This document shows, one piece after another, positions 26,578 through 34,523 of a stretch of DNA of 39,961 nt. The stretch covers positions 1,083,455 through 1,123,415 of the forward strand of contig JXCB02000002.1 in the NCBI GenBank assembly GCA_000828075.3. Reading direction: 5' to 3'. The DNA is from Tolypothrix campylonemoides VB511288. GTDB lineage: Bacteria > Cyanobacteriota > Cyanobacteriia > Cyanobacteriales > Nostocaceae. The notes below the pieces were generated by a model. The model did not search any database. It was given only the letters and a program-made list of their open reading frames with translations, and had not been told where the DNA came from. The first letter of the stretch is position 1. Every line of letters starts with the position of its first letter. Position numbers and translations under genes: made by a program.

Positions 26578-28386
26578 ATGGCAAAATTTAGAGATATTCT
26601 CAAATACTACGATCGCTATCGAGCGGTCATTATTTTCAGTATTGCCGCAGCAAGCATCTTTGAAATTGTTGATTTAGTCGTACCGTATGTTATAGGGCAG
26701 ATTTTAAACGTACTTTCTGGACAACCAGTGGATCGTGTCATGCAGAATGCGATCGCCGCAGTTGCCAACATCACCCAACTACCACAAAATCGGTTACTAT
26801 CTCTTGCAGTGCTAATGGGTGTAATCTTCCTCGTCACCGTTGTGAGAGCACCGATTCAAATGTGGGCAGCATGGTGGTTTCATTGGGATATTGCTTTGCG
26901 TACCCGGCGGGATAACTTCAAAAAAACGGTAGCAAAAATTCTCACCCTACCGCTAGAATTTTACGACGAAAATAATCCAGGACGCATTGCCGGAAAAATT
27001 TCCAAAGGTATAGAAAACCACACCTGGACTTATCCAGAAATGGCTGGACAATTGATTCCAAAGCTGTTCCGAGTGCTGGGTATTTTTGTAGTTATCTTGT
27101 TGATTGAGTGGCGCATCGCTTTACTATTTCTACTTTCGTTCGTGGTTATCCTCAGCTTCACTCTTAAGGATTTGAAGCAGTTGACGGAACAAGAACGACG
27201 GCTAGATAAATACATGGAAAATACCCAAAGCCGTAACTCAGAAATTATCACCAACATTAAAACAGTCAAAGCTTTTGCTACAGAACCACAAGAACTGAAA
27301 CGGCAAAAACAACGGCTTAACCGCGAGTTTAAAGTTATTGTTTTCCGCATCCATCTTGGTTACATCAAGCTGGGTACTTTAAGAACGACTGTCATTCAGT
27401 TTTGTGTTTTTATGGTGCTAGGTTTGACGCTAGCGGCTACGGTAAAAGGACAAATTTCTCTGGGACATTTCGTTACGACTTTAACTGTTTCCAGCATGGC
27501 TTATGCCGAGTTGGAACCAATCAGCAACCTAGCAGAAATATTTGCCCGTCGTTATGCTTCAATGTTGGGGTATCACGAATTTATGCAGAAGCCGATTGGG
27601 GTAGATGCAGCTAGTTTGGAAGAGAGTAGTTCGGCTTATAATTTCACTGGAAAAGTTGAGTTTTCCCATCTGAGTTTCGGGTACGACAGCGATCGCCCAG
27701 TCCTTTCTGACATCAATCTGTTAATTGAACCATATCAAACAGTGGCACTCGTTGGGCGTTCAGGTTCAGGGAAGTCTACTTTAGTGAAATTGCTGTTTCG
27801 GTATTTTGAGCCGAATCAGGGGAAGATATTGATTGATGGGCAAGATATTCGGACGTTAGATGTTGGGAATTATCGGCGGCGGTTGGCGATCGTTCACCAA
27901 GAAGTAGACGTCTTCAATGGGACTTTGTTGGATAACCTGACATACGGCGATCGACAAGCGACTTTTCAGCAAGTTGAGGAAGCTTGTAGAATTGCCAGAT
28001 TAGACGAAGTGATTCGCCAGTTACCCCAAGGTTACTACACAGTCGTCGGTGAGAGGGGTGTCAGGTTATCTGGAGGACAACGACAGCGATTAGGAATTGC
28101 TAGGGCGTTGTTAGTCAATCCAGATGTTCTGATTTTTGACGAAGCCACATCTAGCTTAGATTACGAGTCTGAGAGATTGATTCAGCTCGCAATGCGTTCA
28201 ATTTTGGGAACCCGCACCACAATTATCATTGCCCACCGTCTGAGTACAGTACGTGAAGCAGATAAAATTGTGGTTCTGGATCAAGGCAAGATTGTGGAAG
28301 TCGGTAGTCATAATGAACTTCTGCGCCACGAGGGAATTTACCGCCGCTTGCATTCGTTGCAAGAGACAGGTGAACTCGTAAGCTAG
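26578..28386 (+). CDS. ABC transporter, fused permease-ATPase (exporter type)
   Basis: 602 aa, ATG start. A type IV exporter membrane domain (about residues 15-320, several hydrophobic segments) precedes the nucleotide-binding domain. Walker A GRSGSGKST, Q-loop VHQEVDVFNGTLLDN, signature LSGGQRQRLGIARAL, Walker B VLIFDEATSSLD and H-loop IIAHRLSTV are all present. It would function as a homodimer or heterodimer in the inner membrane. The substrate (lipid, peptide or drug) cannot be inferred. Length is normal for the family. Confidence 0.93.
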   Translation: MAKFRDILKYYDRYRAVIIFSIAAASIFEIVDLVVPYVIGQILNVLSGQPVDRVMQNAIAAVANITQLPQNRLLSLAVLMGVIFLVTVVRAPIQMWAAWWFHWDIALRTRRDNFKKTVAKILTLPLEFYDENNPGRIAGKISKGIENHTWTYPEMAGQLIPKLFRVLGIFVVILLIEWRIALLFLLSFVVILSFTLKDLKQLTEQERRLDKYMENTQSRNSEIITNIKTVKAFATEPQELKRQKQRLNREFKVIVFRIHLGYIKLGTLRTTVIQFCVFMVLGLTLAATVKGQISLGHFVTTLTVSSMAYAELEPISNLAEIFARRYASMLGYHEFMQKPIGVDAASLEESSSAYNFTGKVEFSHLSFGYDSDRPVLSDINLLIEPYQTVALVGRSGSGKSTLVKLLFRYFEPNQGKILIDGQDIRTLDVGNYRRRLAIVHQEVDVFNGTLLDNLTYGDRQATFQQVEEACRIARLDEVIRQLPQGYYTVVGERGVRLSGGQRQRLGIARALLVNPDVLIFDEATSSLDYESERLIQLAMRSILGTRTTIIIAHRLSTVREADKIVVLDQGKIVEVGSHNELLRHEGIYRRLHSLQETGELVS

Positions 28387-28441
28387 CTAGTAGGCAAGCG
28401 GGAGTCCCCACATCATAATCTTTGATTTGGTGAGTCAGCAC

Positions 28442-28690
28442 TGCAGGCGGGCTTCGCGGACTTCGGCGCGTTCGGTGACAAGAGCGGAACCGTGAGCGCG
28501 GTAACTGAGCCTGTCGAAGTTCAGCTCGTAGCTCGACTGAGCTTCAAAGGCTTGACTGAGTTACGAGCTGAACTCACGCCGAAGTCTTCAAAGGCTCGAC
28601 TGAGCTTCAAAGGCTCGACTGAGCTTCGCCGAACGTCCGAACGTCCGAACTCCTCGCTGAACTCCGAACGGCTTCCCGCCGTGGGTGACT
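28442..28690. repeat. GC-rich tandem and inverted interspersed repeat cluster
   Basis: The CGACTGAGCTTCAAAGG unit occurs at 28534 and 28597, with a third partial copy at 28616 (19-bp spacing). A 13-bp perfect inverted repeat AGTTCAGCTCGTA (28518-28530 against 28562-28574) is embedded. Related REP-like text (TTCGACAAGCTCAGTGCGG) recurs at 28982-29000. No real CDS; open frames here are composition artefacts. Confidence 0.75.
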
Positions 28691-29140
28691 GACGTTGGCG
28701 CAGCCTCTTTGGACGAGATACCCGAAGGGTGAAGGAGTGTGTCACTCGCTTCTCAAACATATGCCCTAGGGGCACGCTGCGCGAACAAAATTATCAATTC
28801 AAAATTCAAACATTTTACCCACGGCTGTCTTTCGTGGGCTTGAAACAAGGACACCGTATTTCAAGCGAAAGGCGCGTCTCGTAAGCGCAAAGCGCAGACT
28901 CCGCCAACGCGTAGCGTGCCGTAGGCATAATACATCTTTTTTTGAAGTGGGCTTGTATCCCACAACTAACGTCTCGACACTTCGACAAGCTCAGTGCGGC
29001 GCTTCGCTCGACGTTAGTTTTTAAGCAATTTTGCATTTTGAATTTTGAATTTTGAATTGTTTTGTCACCTATTCCCTTTTTTTCTAAAAAAGCTTGCATT
29101 TTCAAAGACTTGTGATACGATAATAAATTGTGGGCGGCAA
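28691..29140. other. Repeat-rich interval before the tRNA genes
   Basis: Holds several interspersed repeat fragments: a GC-rich AGCGCAGACTCCGCCAACGC type near 28889, the REP-like text near 28982 and short inverted TTCAAAATTCAAA / TTTGAATTTTGAA runs (28797 and 29036). No gene recognised. Confidence 0.55.
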
Positions 29141-29223
29141 GGGTCGGTGTCCGAGTGGTTAATGGAGGCGGACTGTAAATCCGCTGGCTTACGCCTACGC
29201 TAGTTCGAATCTAGCCCGGCCCA
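29141..29223 (+). tRNA. tRNA-Tyr (anticodon GTA)
   Basis: 83 nt, class II with a long variable arm. Acceptor GGGTCGG pairs with CCGGCCC (one G-U). The anticodon loop CTGTAAA lies in the stem GCGGA...TCCGC. The T-arm GCTAG-TTCGAAT-CTAGC is intact, discriminator A. CCA is not encoded in full. Confidence 0.95.
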
Positions 29224-29315
29224 CCTCAAATTCGGTACCGAGTGCTGAGTTTTGAGTGACTAAAAACTAATATAGTGGCTTAGCATTCACAACTCAGCAC
29301 TTAAAAACTAACTAT

Positions 29316-29387
29316 GCCCGTGTAGCTCAGTGGTAGAGCACACCCTTGGTAAGGGTGAGGTCACGAGTTCAATCCTCGTCACGGGCT
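29316..29387 (+). tRNA. tRNA-Thr (anticodon GGT), CAST attachment target
   Basis: 72 nt. Acceptor GCCCGTG / CACGGGC, anticodon stem CACCC-TTGGTAA-GGGTG, T-arm with GTTCAATC. Bases 29358-29374 match the homing spacer of the neighbouring transposon for 17 nt, preceded by GGTG (29354-29357), which fits the NGTN PAM of Cas12k. The gene is intact: the transposon end lies 34 bp beyond its 3' end. Confidence 0.95.
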
Positions 29388-29433
29388 TTTTGCAAATAAG
29401 TAAAATAAAAATAACTAAAAATGTACATTAACT

Positions 29434-31132
29434 AGGGCTTGCTGAAAAAGTCAGAAAAAAGCAAGATCAGGATTGATTAGTTGCTCAACAAGGGTTGTGT
29501 ATAATTTTCTATTATTTATAGAGGGGGAATTGATAATTTTCAATGATAGAGAATTGTAAAAAAGGTGTCGGTTTCAAAAATAGATATAAAAAAGCATAAA
29601 ACAGTCGTGAGATCTCAGTAGAAAGATTCATGACTAAAAAAGTAATAGCAATTGCCGTTTCAGAGGTGTGAGCAAGTTTCGCCATCACTCTACCTAGGCT
29701 AAATCGTCTTTTAGCTTGTCCAAACTTTCCCTCAATAGAATTACGAATTCTCTCGGATTCTAGAGCCTGTTTCTTTTTTTCTTTACTCACGTGTGCGGCA
29801 GGTCTTCCCAGAGGCGGTCCACTGATTTTAATACCGCGCTCTTTGCACCAAGCTCGATTTTCTCTTGTGCGATAGATTTTATCAACATGAACGGATTCTG
29901 GATAATAGCCAGTGTAGTTTTTATATGCTTCTATTTGTGTTTTAAAATCTCCCGATTCATTAAAGTTATCCCAACTAATATGGTCTAAAAAGACATATCC
30001 ATCAAAGCAGCTAGCCGACAATTTTGCCCCAAATTCTACGTCTTTACCTGCTTTCCCTCGAACAATTGGACGAATATGTGGTTGGGTTAAACTCACAATG
30101 CGGTCATCAATACTCTTTTTGTTATTTTCATACAACCAGAGTTGTTGACGATAGACTTCGGCTACTACTAGCAACATCTTATATTGCCGTTTACTAAGAA
30201 TTTCTAGAGTTGCTCCTGCTTGAATTAATTGGTCAATATGAGATAAATTTCTTTTGATATATTGCAATTGTTTTTTAATTGCTTTTCTCCTATCTTTTTG
30301 AGATACGCGACGTTTTTTTGCTACCTCAAGATAATCCTTTCTGGCTACCTCTCGATATGTTCTTGGTTTTTTATCCAATTGACCCCTTATCTGTTCGTAA
30401 AGTAAGTCTATAATTTTTTCGGTATGCTTTCTTGCTTGATTTAGTAACTCTAAATCTGTCGGATAGCTAATATCACTCGGTGCACAAGTGGCATCTAATA
30501 ATAATTTCCCCCGGTTTTTTGGGGTATTACCTTCTTTTCCTGATTCTTCTGTTTTTTTTTCATCCGGTTGAGAAGATGTTGTTTCTAGCATCTTCTTTAC
30601 CATTTTTTGATTCACTTTGTTGACTAGCTCAACATTGATTCTTTCACGAAAATGCACTAGCATTGATGCATCAAATGGAGCTTCATTACTGTAGGACGAC
30701 ATCCCTATAAAATACTGAAGATACGGGTTTTCCTTGATTTGCTCTACTGTTTCGCGATCGCTTATTCCCAGTTTCTCTTTAATTATTAGTGCTCCTAGCG
30801 CCACCCGGAACGATTTGGCCGGTGCCCCCATTTCTTCATCAAATTTTGATGCATATTCCTCTTCAAATTCTGACCATGGTATTAGCCTTGCCATTATTAC
30901 CCAACGATTATCAGAAGATAATTTTCCCTCAAAGGCAAGTTCAAAGCTTTCCGGTGGAATTTGAGTTGGTTCCTTTTTTCGGTACATCGTTACTTAAGCT
31001 ACTAAGTATACCAGGAGCTTACGGTGATGCAAGGGTTTCAGAGTATTATAGCCTTTTTTCTTGCACTTGAATACATATCTCTGCTCTAAAAATCATAGAA
31101 TGCTGCCTTTTCTTTCTTTTTCAGCAAGCCCT
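29434..31132 (-). mobile_element. Complete DDE insertion sequence inside the CAST left end
   Basis: 1699 bp. Perfect 17-bp terminal inverted repeats AGGGCTTGCTGAAAAAG (29434-29450) and its complement (31116-31132). AACT flanks both sides (29430-29433 and 31133-31136), a 4-bp target duplication. Removing the IS and one AACT rejoins TGTACATTAACT with AATTATTTGTCAC, a natural-looking CAST terminus. It carries one transposase gene. Confidence 0.92.
29512..30987 (-). CDS. DDE transposase (IS5/IS1182-like)
   Basis: 491 aa, ATG start. The N-terminal DUF772-type domain (RVALGALIIKEKLGISDRETV, ENPYLQYFIG, FDASMLVHFRERI) is followed by a DDE_Tnp_1-type catalytic domain. Likely acidic triad: Asp in LLLDATCAPSDI, Asp in SVHVDKIYRTREN, Glu in RNSIEGKFGQAKRRF. 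A Lys/Arg-rich insertion lies between the first and second Asp. The gene is intact, so the IS is probably recent. Exact IS family (IS5 versus IS1182) is not certain. Confidence 0.88.
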   Translation of the reverse strand: MYRKKEPTQIPPESFELAFEGKLSSDNRWVIMARLIPWSEFEEEYASKFDEEMGAPAKSFRVALGALIIKEKLGISDRETVEQIKENPYLQYFIGMSSYSNEAPFDASMLVHFRERINVELVNKVNQKMVKKMLETTSSQPDEKKTEESGKEGNTPKNRGKLLLDATCAPSDISYPTDLELLNQARKHTEKIIDLLYEQIRGQLDKKPRTYREVARKDYLEVAKKRRVSQKDRRKAIKKQLQYIKRNLSHIDQLIQAGATLEILSKRQYKMLLVVAEVYRQQLWLYENNKKSIDDRIVSLTQPHIRPIVRGKAGKDVEFGAKLSASCFDGYVFLDHISWDNFNESGDFKTQIEAYKNYTGYYPESVHVDKIYRTRENRAWCKERGIKISGPPLGRPAAHVSKEKKKQALESERIRNSIEGKFGQAKRRFSLGRVMAKLAHTSETAIAITFLVMNLSTEISRLFYAFLYLFLKPTPFLQFSIIENYQFPLYK

Positions 31133-31136
31133 AACT

Positions 31137-31285
31137 AATTATTTGTCACTGTTAACAGATTGATGTCACTTTTAAACAGTTAATGTCACTGTTAACAGAA
31201 TAATTGTCACTTCACCTGGCTTGCACAGTTATCGACAAATAATTACTAGTTTTCTAGTTTTAACGAATTAAATGTCAACATTGCT
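31137..31285. promoter_or_regulatory. CAST left-end TnsB-binding site cluster
   Basis: TGTCAC core motifs occur in direct orientation at 31144, 31164, 31184 and 31205 (20-21-bp spacing, each after an A/T-rich ATTNAT-like stretch). A fifth, TGTCAA, is at 31273, and one inverted copy (GACAAATAATTAC, from 31234) lies between. This regular array matches the TnsB repeats of V-K CAST left ends. It is now separated from its terminal TGTACA by 1.7 kb of IS. Confidence 0.85.
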
Positions 31286-31319
31286 GAGTTCATTTTATAA
31301 TTCTACTTTCAACGAAGAA

Positions 31320-31349
31320 GATTGAACTCGTGACCTCTTTCAACCCACC
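31320..31349 (-). ncRNA. Homing crRNA unit: truncated repeat plus 17-nt tRNA-Thr spacer
   Basis: Read on the minus strand, a 13-nt repeat remnant GGTGGGTTGAAAG (31337-31349) is followed by AGGTCACGAGTTCAATC (31320-31336), identical to tRNA-Thr 29358-29374. After 17 nt the match ends. Truncated repeats with short self-matching spacers are the known homing mode of V-K CASTs. The remnant pairs without mismatch with the tracrRNA anti-repeat AACCCACC, whereas the array repeats have one C-A mismatch there. Confidence 0.88.
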
Positions 31350-31405
31350 TATATTTAAAGAATATATTGGAATTTTGAGCCTAGCTTGCGGAACATAGTA
31401 ATGCT

Positions 31406-31442
31406 CTTTTAACCCGCCCCTATCCGGGAGGGTTGTTGTAAC
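31406..31442 (-). repeat. Degenerate CRISPR repeat at the distal end of the array
   Basis: 37 bp, the same length as the array repeats and about two thirds identical to them. Its central CCCTATCCGGGAGGGTTGTTG is closer to the ShCAST repeat, as I remember it, than to the local consensus. Separated by a 36-bp spacer-like segment (31443-31478) from the first good repeat. Confidence 0.75.
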
Positions 31443-31478
31443 CATGCCCATTTAAACAACAGAATCAAGACAGCTTGT

Positions 31479-32329
31479 CTTTCAACCCGCCTCAAGCTAG
31501 GAGGGGCGTTGAGACATCGCAACCAGAATCAGCCTTTCTCTAATGAAGGGAGCTTTCAACCCGCCTCAAGCTAGGAGGGGCGTTGAAACTCCCTCCAATC
31601 CCTAGACCTCCAGCTACGACTAATGCTTTCAACCCGCCTCAAGCTAGGAGGGGCATTGAAACAATCAAAAGGAATCCTCTTGATGCTTTCGATGGAAAAC
31701 TTTCAACCCGCCTCAAGCTAGGAGGGGCATTGAAACGTAAGTGATTTGTATCACTTAAGTAAGACTGTGTTTCTTTCAACCCGCCTCAAGCTAGGAGGGG
31801 CATTGAAACACCTAGAGGAATGATCGGTAAATATGGACAGATGACACTTTCAACCCGCCTCAAGCTAGGAGGGGCATTGAAACTCATACCAGTAACGTAT
31901 ATATGATCCTCCATCTTTACTTTCAACCCGCCTCAAGCTAGGAGGGGCATTGAAACTGAACAACAGGCGATCGCATGGGAGGAAGCTGTTAACTTTCAAC
32001 CCGCCTCAAGCTAGGAGGGGCATTGAAACGTTGACGGCGCAAGAGGAAGAGGTGATTCGTAGCAAACTTTCAACCCGCCTCAAGCTAGGAGGGGCATTGA
32101 AACCCGACCGACCTACTAAATCCAGTGAGCCAATAGATTTACTCTTTCAACCCGCCTCAAGCTAGGAGGGGCATTGAAACCCCTTGGTAATACGTTCGTA
32201 CTGATAATAAAGTGATTCTTTCAACCCGCCTCAAGCTAGGAGGGGCATTGAAACGTTAATTCTGATAACACGTTATTGCTTTCGCTTTTAATCTTTCAAC
32301 CCGCCTCAAGCTAGGAGGGGCATTGAAAC
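31479..32329 (-). CRISPR. Type V-K CRISPR array, 12 repeats / 11 spacers
   Basis: 37-bp repeats start at 31479, 31553, 31626, 31700, 31773, 31847, 31920, 31993, 32067, 32144, 32218 and 32293. On the plus strand each begins CTTTCAACCCGCCTCAAG and ends GGGGCATTGAAAC. The two lowest-coordinate copies have GCGTTG, and the first also ends GAGAC, so degeneration is at the low-coordinate end. This makes the high-coordinate end the leader side and minus the transcribed strand, in line with cas12k and tracrRNA. Spacers are 36-40 bp. No adaptation genes (cas1/cas2) are near, as usual for V-K. Confidence 0.97.
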
Positions 32330-32524
32330 TGTGCGCTTCAAACCCCTGATTTGTCAAAATTTCCGGAGGCATTTTTGTCAAGGCTGCCAAAATCGCCTGT
32401 CAGTCAACACTTAAAAAAGTAAATCAACTGAAACTTCAAAGGCTAGAAATCTCGCTAAACAAGAGATTTAAAACTTTGGCATGGCTCCCGGTAAAATCGC
32501 TCCCGCTTTGGCTTGCCAAAAAAT
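32330..32524 (-). promoter_or_regulatory. CRISPR leader region between array and tracrRNA
   Basis: 195 bp without a CDS, upstream of the array on the transcribed strand. It has a 7-bp hairpin (AAATCTC / GAGATTT, 32447-32469). It probably holds the array promoter, but no boxes can be assigned with confidence. Confidence 0.45.
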
Positions 32525-32770
32525 AATTAAGGTGGGTTCCTCCTTGCTCGGAGGTGATTCAGTAGCCGCCACTGCGGTAAACCCGCACCTCTATTACTGG
32601 GGGCGCACCTGATTCCTATCCATAAGGGATAGCAGCTTCAAGGTGGGCAGCTACCAGGGTCAGAAAGCAAGACTGTTTGACAACAGTCAAACTAACCCAC
32701 ATTTATCATTGTTCAGAGGCGTATTTACGCATGAACAACGGCGCTGTTGATTACTTATTTTATTTTCAAG
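32525..32770 (-). ncRNA. Type V-K tracrRNA (approximate ends)
   Basis: Lies directly downstream of cas12k on its strand, as in ShCAST. The minus strand shows blocks I recognise from V-K tracrRNAs: GGTTAGTTTGACTGT with a complementary ACAGTC, TTGCTTTCTGACCCTGG, GTAGCTGCCCACC, GGCTACTGAATCACC, then a CCTCC...GGAGG hairpin (32539-32554), the anti-repeat AACCCACC (32531-32538) and a T-rich end. The 5' end is only estimated. Confidence 0.88.
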
Positions 32771-32791
32771 GTTCGGAAGAAAGTTTGTGTA

Positions 32792-34465
32792 TTAAGAATT
32801 TTTACGAGAGTGATAAGCTGCGATCGCTAACTCTTTTGCCTTGTTGTGTGGACTTCCTCGGATAGGCTGCTTTCCTTCCTCTATAACAATTCCAGCTTGA
32901 GCCGCTGACGAGCAAATGCTCGAAATCAATCTGCCATAGCTCCACTGATGGACGCTATGCCGATACTGTTTAGCGTAATTTTTCTGGGCTTCAAGACATT
33001 CAGGGCATTTTTGTTCAGCTTTAGCTTGAATTTCGCTATTAACTTGCTCGCGCATATCGCCCAACTTAGGAACGACAATACTGCCAGCGGAGTAAGCTTG
33101 GGCGATCGCCACAATTTCTTTAGCCAGTAATCTGTCTACATATTGTCCTAACTCTGATTCTCCAAATCGATTGGGTGCAGCAAGCGTTTGGGCGATTTGG
33201 CGTTTGTGGGATAAGGAGTGCTTTTGCTTTTGCTGTCGGTTTAAAAGTTTGTAATTGTCACCTAATAGCTGTTTAATACTGCGGTAGGTAAGGACTTTAC
33301 CTGTTGTGGCATCCACTACGGCTACTGTTGCGGGTTTTTCTAAACCGAGGCTTACACCCACAAGAACGTGAGATTGACCTTTATGTAAAGGTTTGCTGGG
33401 ACGAGGGAAAGGGTTGTTAATTCTGGCTAGCGTGGAGTTTTTTCGCTTTATATGAGCTAGCTGTTTCTCATTTAGGTCACCTTTCTCTTTTGTTTTGGTG
33501 ATAGTTTTGGCAATTTCTTCTGCTTTTTCTTGTCTAACCAGTTCTGTTCCTTCATCTGTCCACAGGCGGGTATCTACACAACAGTAGAGACTCAAGCGGT
33601 GAATGTTCCAAGGTGCGCCTGCCGCCGCGCTACCGCGAACGCCTTTATCTTCCCCTTCGAGCCAAGCAATGCGTCCGCTACGAAGGGTGAATAAGCTGCT
33701 AGAGTGTTGATTTTTACTTTCATGCTTAATTTGTTGGTCTTCTAGAAAGCGTTGAAACCAGTGCAGATAACGTTGGTCGCAATAAACTTCAAATGTATGC
33801 TCGCTCAATCCATTGAATTTTACACAGATACGCCCTTTGTGGTTTTTAAACCAAGTCATGTCTGAGTTGGTTTCGTAAGCAACTGGAAATGGCACAGAAC
33901 TTGATTGCCTTAAAAGACTGTTTTGCCAAGATTTTGCTTGTGCTTCATTGTTAGGAACTTGATGAGTAGCGAGGAAGAGAGTTTCTAACCATGTGGTATC
34001 AGTTAAATCTCGACCTTTGGGAATTCGAGCTTCTAGCTGTTCTCTTTTGCGTTCAATCTGAATTTCAATCTTGCGGCGACGTTGAGCAAATTTTTCAGGG
34101 TCTTCTTCTTTATCACTAACTTTGCAGCCATTTTTGAGCAAATAACTAATAGCACAACGAGTTAAGTTGTCTTCTGTATCGCGGTAAGCCTGAAATAAAG
34201 TTGCAGATAAACTGCGATTATTGTCTGAATTTTGAGATTTTCTGGTCTTTTTGCCTGTCTTACCTTTTTTCTGCTTAGCTTCCACTGGAGCAGACTGTGG
34301 ACTAAACTGAGCCAAGATTTCATTAGCTTTTATACGAAGGCTGTCTAAAGCAACACCACTGGCTTCTAGTAATTCAGCATCACTTCTAAGCATTTCTAGC
34401 CAGCGAGTTTTCCCTTCGAGTTGGTACTGTGATCGCTTCATTAGAGCTAGCCATGATTTGTAGAT
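32792..34465 (-). pseudogene. cas12k: Cas12k, C-terminal 557 residues (gene split by IS200/IS605)
   Basis: The natural frame continues upstream of the apparent ATG 34441 as IYKSWLAL to the IS boundary at 34465. It then matches Cas12k throughout: LEGKTRWLEM, LSATLFQAYRDTEDNLTRCA, ISYLLKNGCKVSDKEED, KGRICVKFNGLSEHTFEVYC, RYLHWFQRFLEDQQ, LYCCVDTRLWTDEGTELVRQ, VGVSLGLEKPATVAVVDA, SIVVPKLGDMREQVNSEIQA and the end EEGKQPIRGSPHNKAKEL. Cas12k is the naturally nuclease-inactive RNA-guided effector that positions TnsC/TnsB. Joined to the fragment at 36314-36580 it gives 646 aa, close to ShCas12k. A protein started at 34441 would lack the N-terminal lobe and is unlikely to work. Confidence 0.93.
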
Positions 34466-34473
34466 TTGACACT

Positions 34474-34523
34474 CCCACGGCTATGAAGATTTCGCTTCGC
34501 TCATCTTCACAAAAAGCCGTGGG
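34474..34523 (-). ncRNA. Predicted omega RNA scaffold at tnpB 3' end
   Basis: The IS right-end hairpin (outer stem CCCACGGCT / AGCCGTGGG, inner stem TGAAGAT / ATCTTCA) overlaps the tnpB stop and runs to the element end. This is the usual position of the TnpB guide RNA. The guide would be the following minus-strand sequence from 34465, beginning ATCTACAAATCATGG, which is cas12k itself. Confidence 0.6.

Noticed and set aside
28492-28775. Open frames on both strands near 28500-28775
   Set aside because: Both are translations of the GC-rich repeat cluster.
31950-32165. 71-aa open frame on the plus strand
   Set aside because: It runs through three CRISPR repeats and their spacers; the peptide repeats FNPPQARRG-type text from the repeat unit.
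32181-32217. Spacer starting CCCTTGGTAA as a second tRNA-Thr-matching guide
   Set aside because: Only about ten bases match the tRNA-Thr anticodon arm; the rest does not, so the match is probably chance.
32792-34441. Reading the 549-aa protein as a complete small Cas12/TnpB
   Set aside because: The frame continues upstream to the IS boundary with Cas12k residues (IYKSWLAL), so the ATG at 34441 is internal.
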